From contig NC_088171.1 of the NCBI RefSeq assembly GCF_028769735.1, positions 97,901,412-97,965,411 on the forward strand: a DNA stretch of 64,000 nt. The letters are read 5' to 3'. Position numbers and translations under genes: made by a program. Source of the DNA: Zonotrichia leucophrys gambelii (Eukaryota > Chordata > Aves > Passeriformes > Passerellidae). The notes below the pieces were generated by a model, which saw only the letters and a list, made by a program, of their open reading frames with translations, was not told where the DNA came from and ran no database searches. This document shows positions 62,437 to 64,000 of this stretch, piece after piece (the stretch's first letter is position 1; every line of letters begins with the position of its first letter).

Positions 62437-62756
62437 TAAATATTAATGTTCAAAAAGCATATTATTGGTTCTACTTAATGTAAGATATATAATGTGAAAA
62501 CTCTTGCAGATATAAAATATCATCTCATAGCTGGGCTTGTTAAAAAGTATAATTAACATGTGGGAAAAACTAGCACACGAGCTGGGATCATCATGAAGGA
62601 TCAATAGCACATAATCCATGTTTTTGAAGATTTACATTGGATGTTGGACCATCTTATCCTAAAATAAATTTGGTTTGTCTGTGCTTTACAAAGCATTCAA
62701 GTGTATTCTAGTCTAAGTACAGTCTTCATTAAAATGCATGCAAATACTCATCATTA

Positions 62757-63380
62757 TCGGTTTCTGGGGCTCACGCTGGGCCCCTCTCTGGGGGTTCCCC
62801 CATCAGGAGAAACCCTGCTCCTCCTGGAGCAGTTCTATGTCAGGAAACAGAGATGCACAGGACTTTTCAGTCTTCAGCTTCTTATTTATTGTTATCTAAA
62901 GTTTTTCATGCCATCTACACCAGACTGCACACTGGAAAAACACCACAAAAACGGCTAGCAGTCTCTTGTTACAAGGTCTTTTAAGACTAAACTATCCAAT
63001 TAAGAAATGACACCTAGATAATTTTCCCTTTTAACCCTATAACTGATCCCTCCAAGCCCACAATTCAGACTTTTCTGCCCAATTCAGAACATCATCCAAA
63101 CCCATGAAGAAGAAGGAAGAAGAAGGAGCTCGGGACCACACCCTATGCCCTCCATCTTGTTCCCATCTACAACATGCTAAAAGTACCAAAACCTAAATTT
63201 CTCACCCAAGCGGCATACTACACTACTCTCTATAATCCATTTCACACTTTTGTGGACTCTAGTCTATCTTGAAGTCTTGGAAGCTTTTGCCATGAATGAG
63301 AATCAAAGTCAGTGTTTCGCTGGGGGTAAGGACCTCTCAGAGCAGACAGAGAAATATTCCATGTGCCTTGGGTTCCCACA
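62757..63380 (-). mobile_element. endogenous-retrovirus LTR, reverse orientation
   Basis: On the minus strand it begins TGTGGGAACCCAAGGC at 63380. It then shows strings typical of a songbird LTR: gattctcattcatggcaaa, gtgtgaaatggattatagag, agtagtgtagta, gagaaatttaggttttgg, a cttcttcttccttcttcttc pyrimidine block near 63113, and an AATAAA signal (plus-strand TTTATT at 62885-62890). A GC-rich U5 follows (plus strand 62764-62830). The 3' boundary near 62757 is approximate because no CA end or target-site duplication was found. No internal viral genes adjoin it, so it is a solo LTR or a truncated end. Confidence 0.75.
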
Positions 63381-64000
63381 ATCTTCTCTGATGAATTATG
63401 ACTTCATTATCCAATTTCTTCATTTTCATGATTCCAAAGTCCAAAAGTGAAACCTTTGAAGCCAAATGGAGAAAAGGAACATTGCATTAAACTCAAGCCT
63501 TGGTAAAATGCACCAGAAATACAAAAGGCTCTTTGCTGTTGCAAAAGGTTTTTCAGGTTTATTCTATCTACATAGATTTGTAAGAAAGGAAAAAGATGCT
63601 TCCTCTCGCCTCTTGTCTCTTAACACTTGTCTCTTGTCTCATATCTTCTGAAGGAGTGTCCTGCATTTTCCCCTCCCCAAAAATAGCGTCTATAAAACCT
63701 ATAGTCTCTTTCACAAGCATATGCTTATAAAAGAACCAAGCAAACAAAAAAACAAAACCAAACCAAACCGAACCAATTATTTCTTGAAATATTTTTTCAC
63801 TTTTTATTCTATTAATAAATCTTAGATTTTTCCATTCTTACACTGCTTTTAATTTATTTTGCAAAAAAAACCCCACTAAAACCACAACAAAAATGCTTTT
63901 TAAGATATGTAGATGTCAATGAGGTTCATGTTCATCTGTAACAACATAGAAATTATTTTATTGTTTTCTAAATGCATATAACATTTTCCTTATACAATCT
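63381..64000. other. unique AT-rich non-coding DNA
   Basis: No gene or recognised repeat to the window end. A short A/C-rich run (aaccaaaccaaacc type) lies near 63745-63770. Confidence 0.6.

Larger units (their letters stand above)
51897..62756. other. unique AT-rich non-coding DNA
   Basis: About 10.9 kb without a supported gene. It contains two long hairpins, two microsatellites and one unusually long open frame, listed separately. The GC-richer stretch 61530-61860 has frames on the minus strand of about 80 codons but no domain I recognise. Confidence 0.6.

Overview
This is non-coding nuclear DNA from a bird, most likely a songbird. It is AT-rich. The interspersed repeats I recognise are chicken-repeat-1 (CR1) LINEs, mostly 5'-truncated, and endogenous-retrovirus LTRs of the kinds common in passerines. 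No mammalian SINE or L1 is visible and there is no bacterial-style gene packing. The species call rests on repeat style and is an inference.

I found no convincing protein-coding gene, tRNA, rRNA or CRISPR array. Nearly all open frames are under about 110 codons. The exceptions are explained by microsatellites, by CR1 ORF2 remnants, or (one about 150-codon frame near 53 kb) by nothing I recognise. The window is therefore a gene desert or the inside of a very large intron.

Layout. 1-8.7 kb: unique AT-rich DNA with a CpG-bearing, possibly conserved patch near 7.4-7.65 kb. 8.75-9.44 kb: a complete solo LTR with a 6-bp target-site duplication. 10.3-11.7 kb: a nest made of a poly(A)-tailed retrocopy, a reverse-oriented CR1, and a second solo LTR that splits that CR1. 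13.4-13.7 kb: a TTC microsatellite and a poly(A) run. 14.6-15.0 and 20.9-21.25 kb: homeodomain-like and TTAGCATG motif clusters. 19.95-20.03 kb: an 84-nt near-perfect palindrome. 22.0-22.85 kb: a reverse CR1 keeping the C-terminal part of ORF2. 25.36-25.59 kb: a 230-nt uninterrupted purine tract. 26.1-26.5 kb: an avian ERV/LTR-type repeat. 36.9-38.0 kb: a forward CR1 with an internal deletion, ending in a three-armed alternating inverted repeat. 45.4-46.3 kb: a reverse CR1 abutting a truncated LTR. 51.6-51.9 kb: the 3' part of an ERVL-like LTR. 54.2 and 56.6 kb: two more long hairpins. 62.8-63.4 kb: a reverse LTR. The rest is unique or low-complexity DNA.

The most distinctive signal not explained by ordinary features is the set of long, tight-looped perfect inverted repeats, which look like template-switch mutations. 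I found no new multi-gene system, and the window does not support claiming one.
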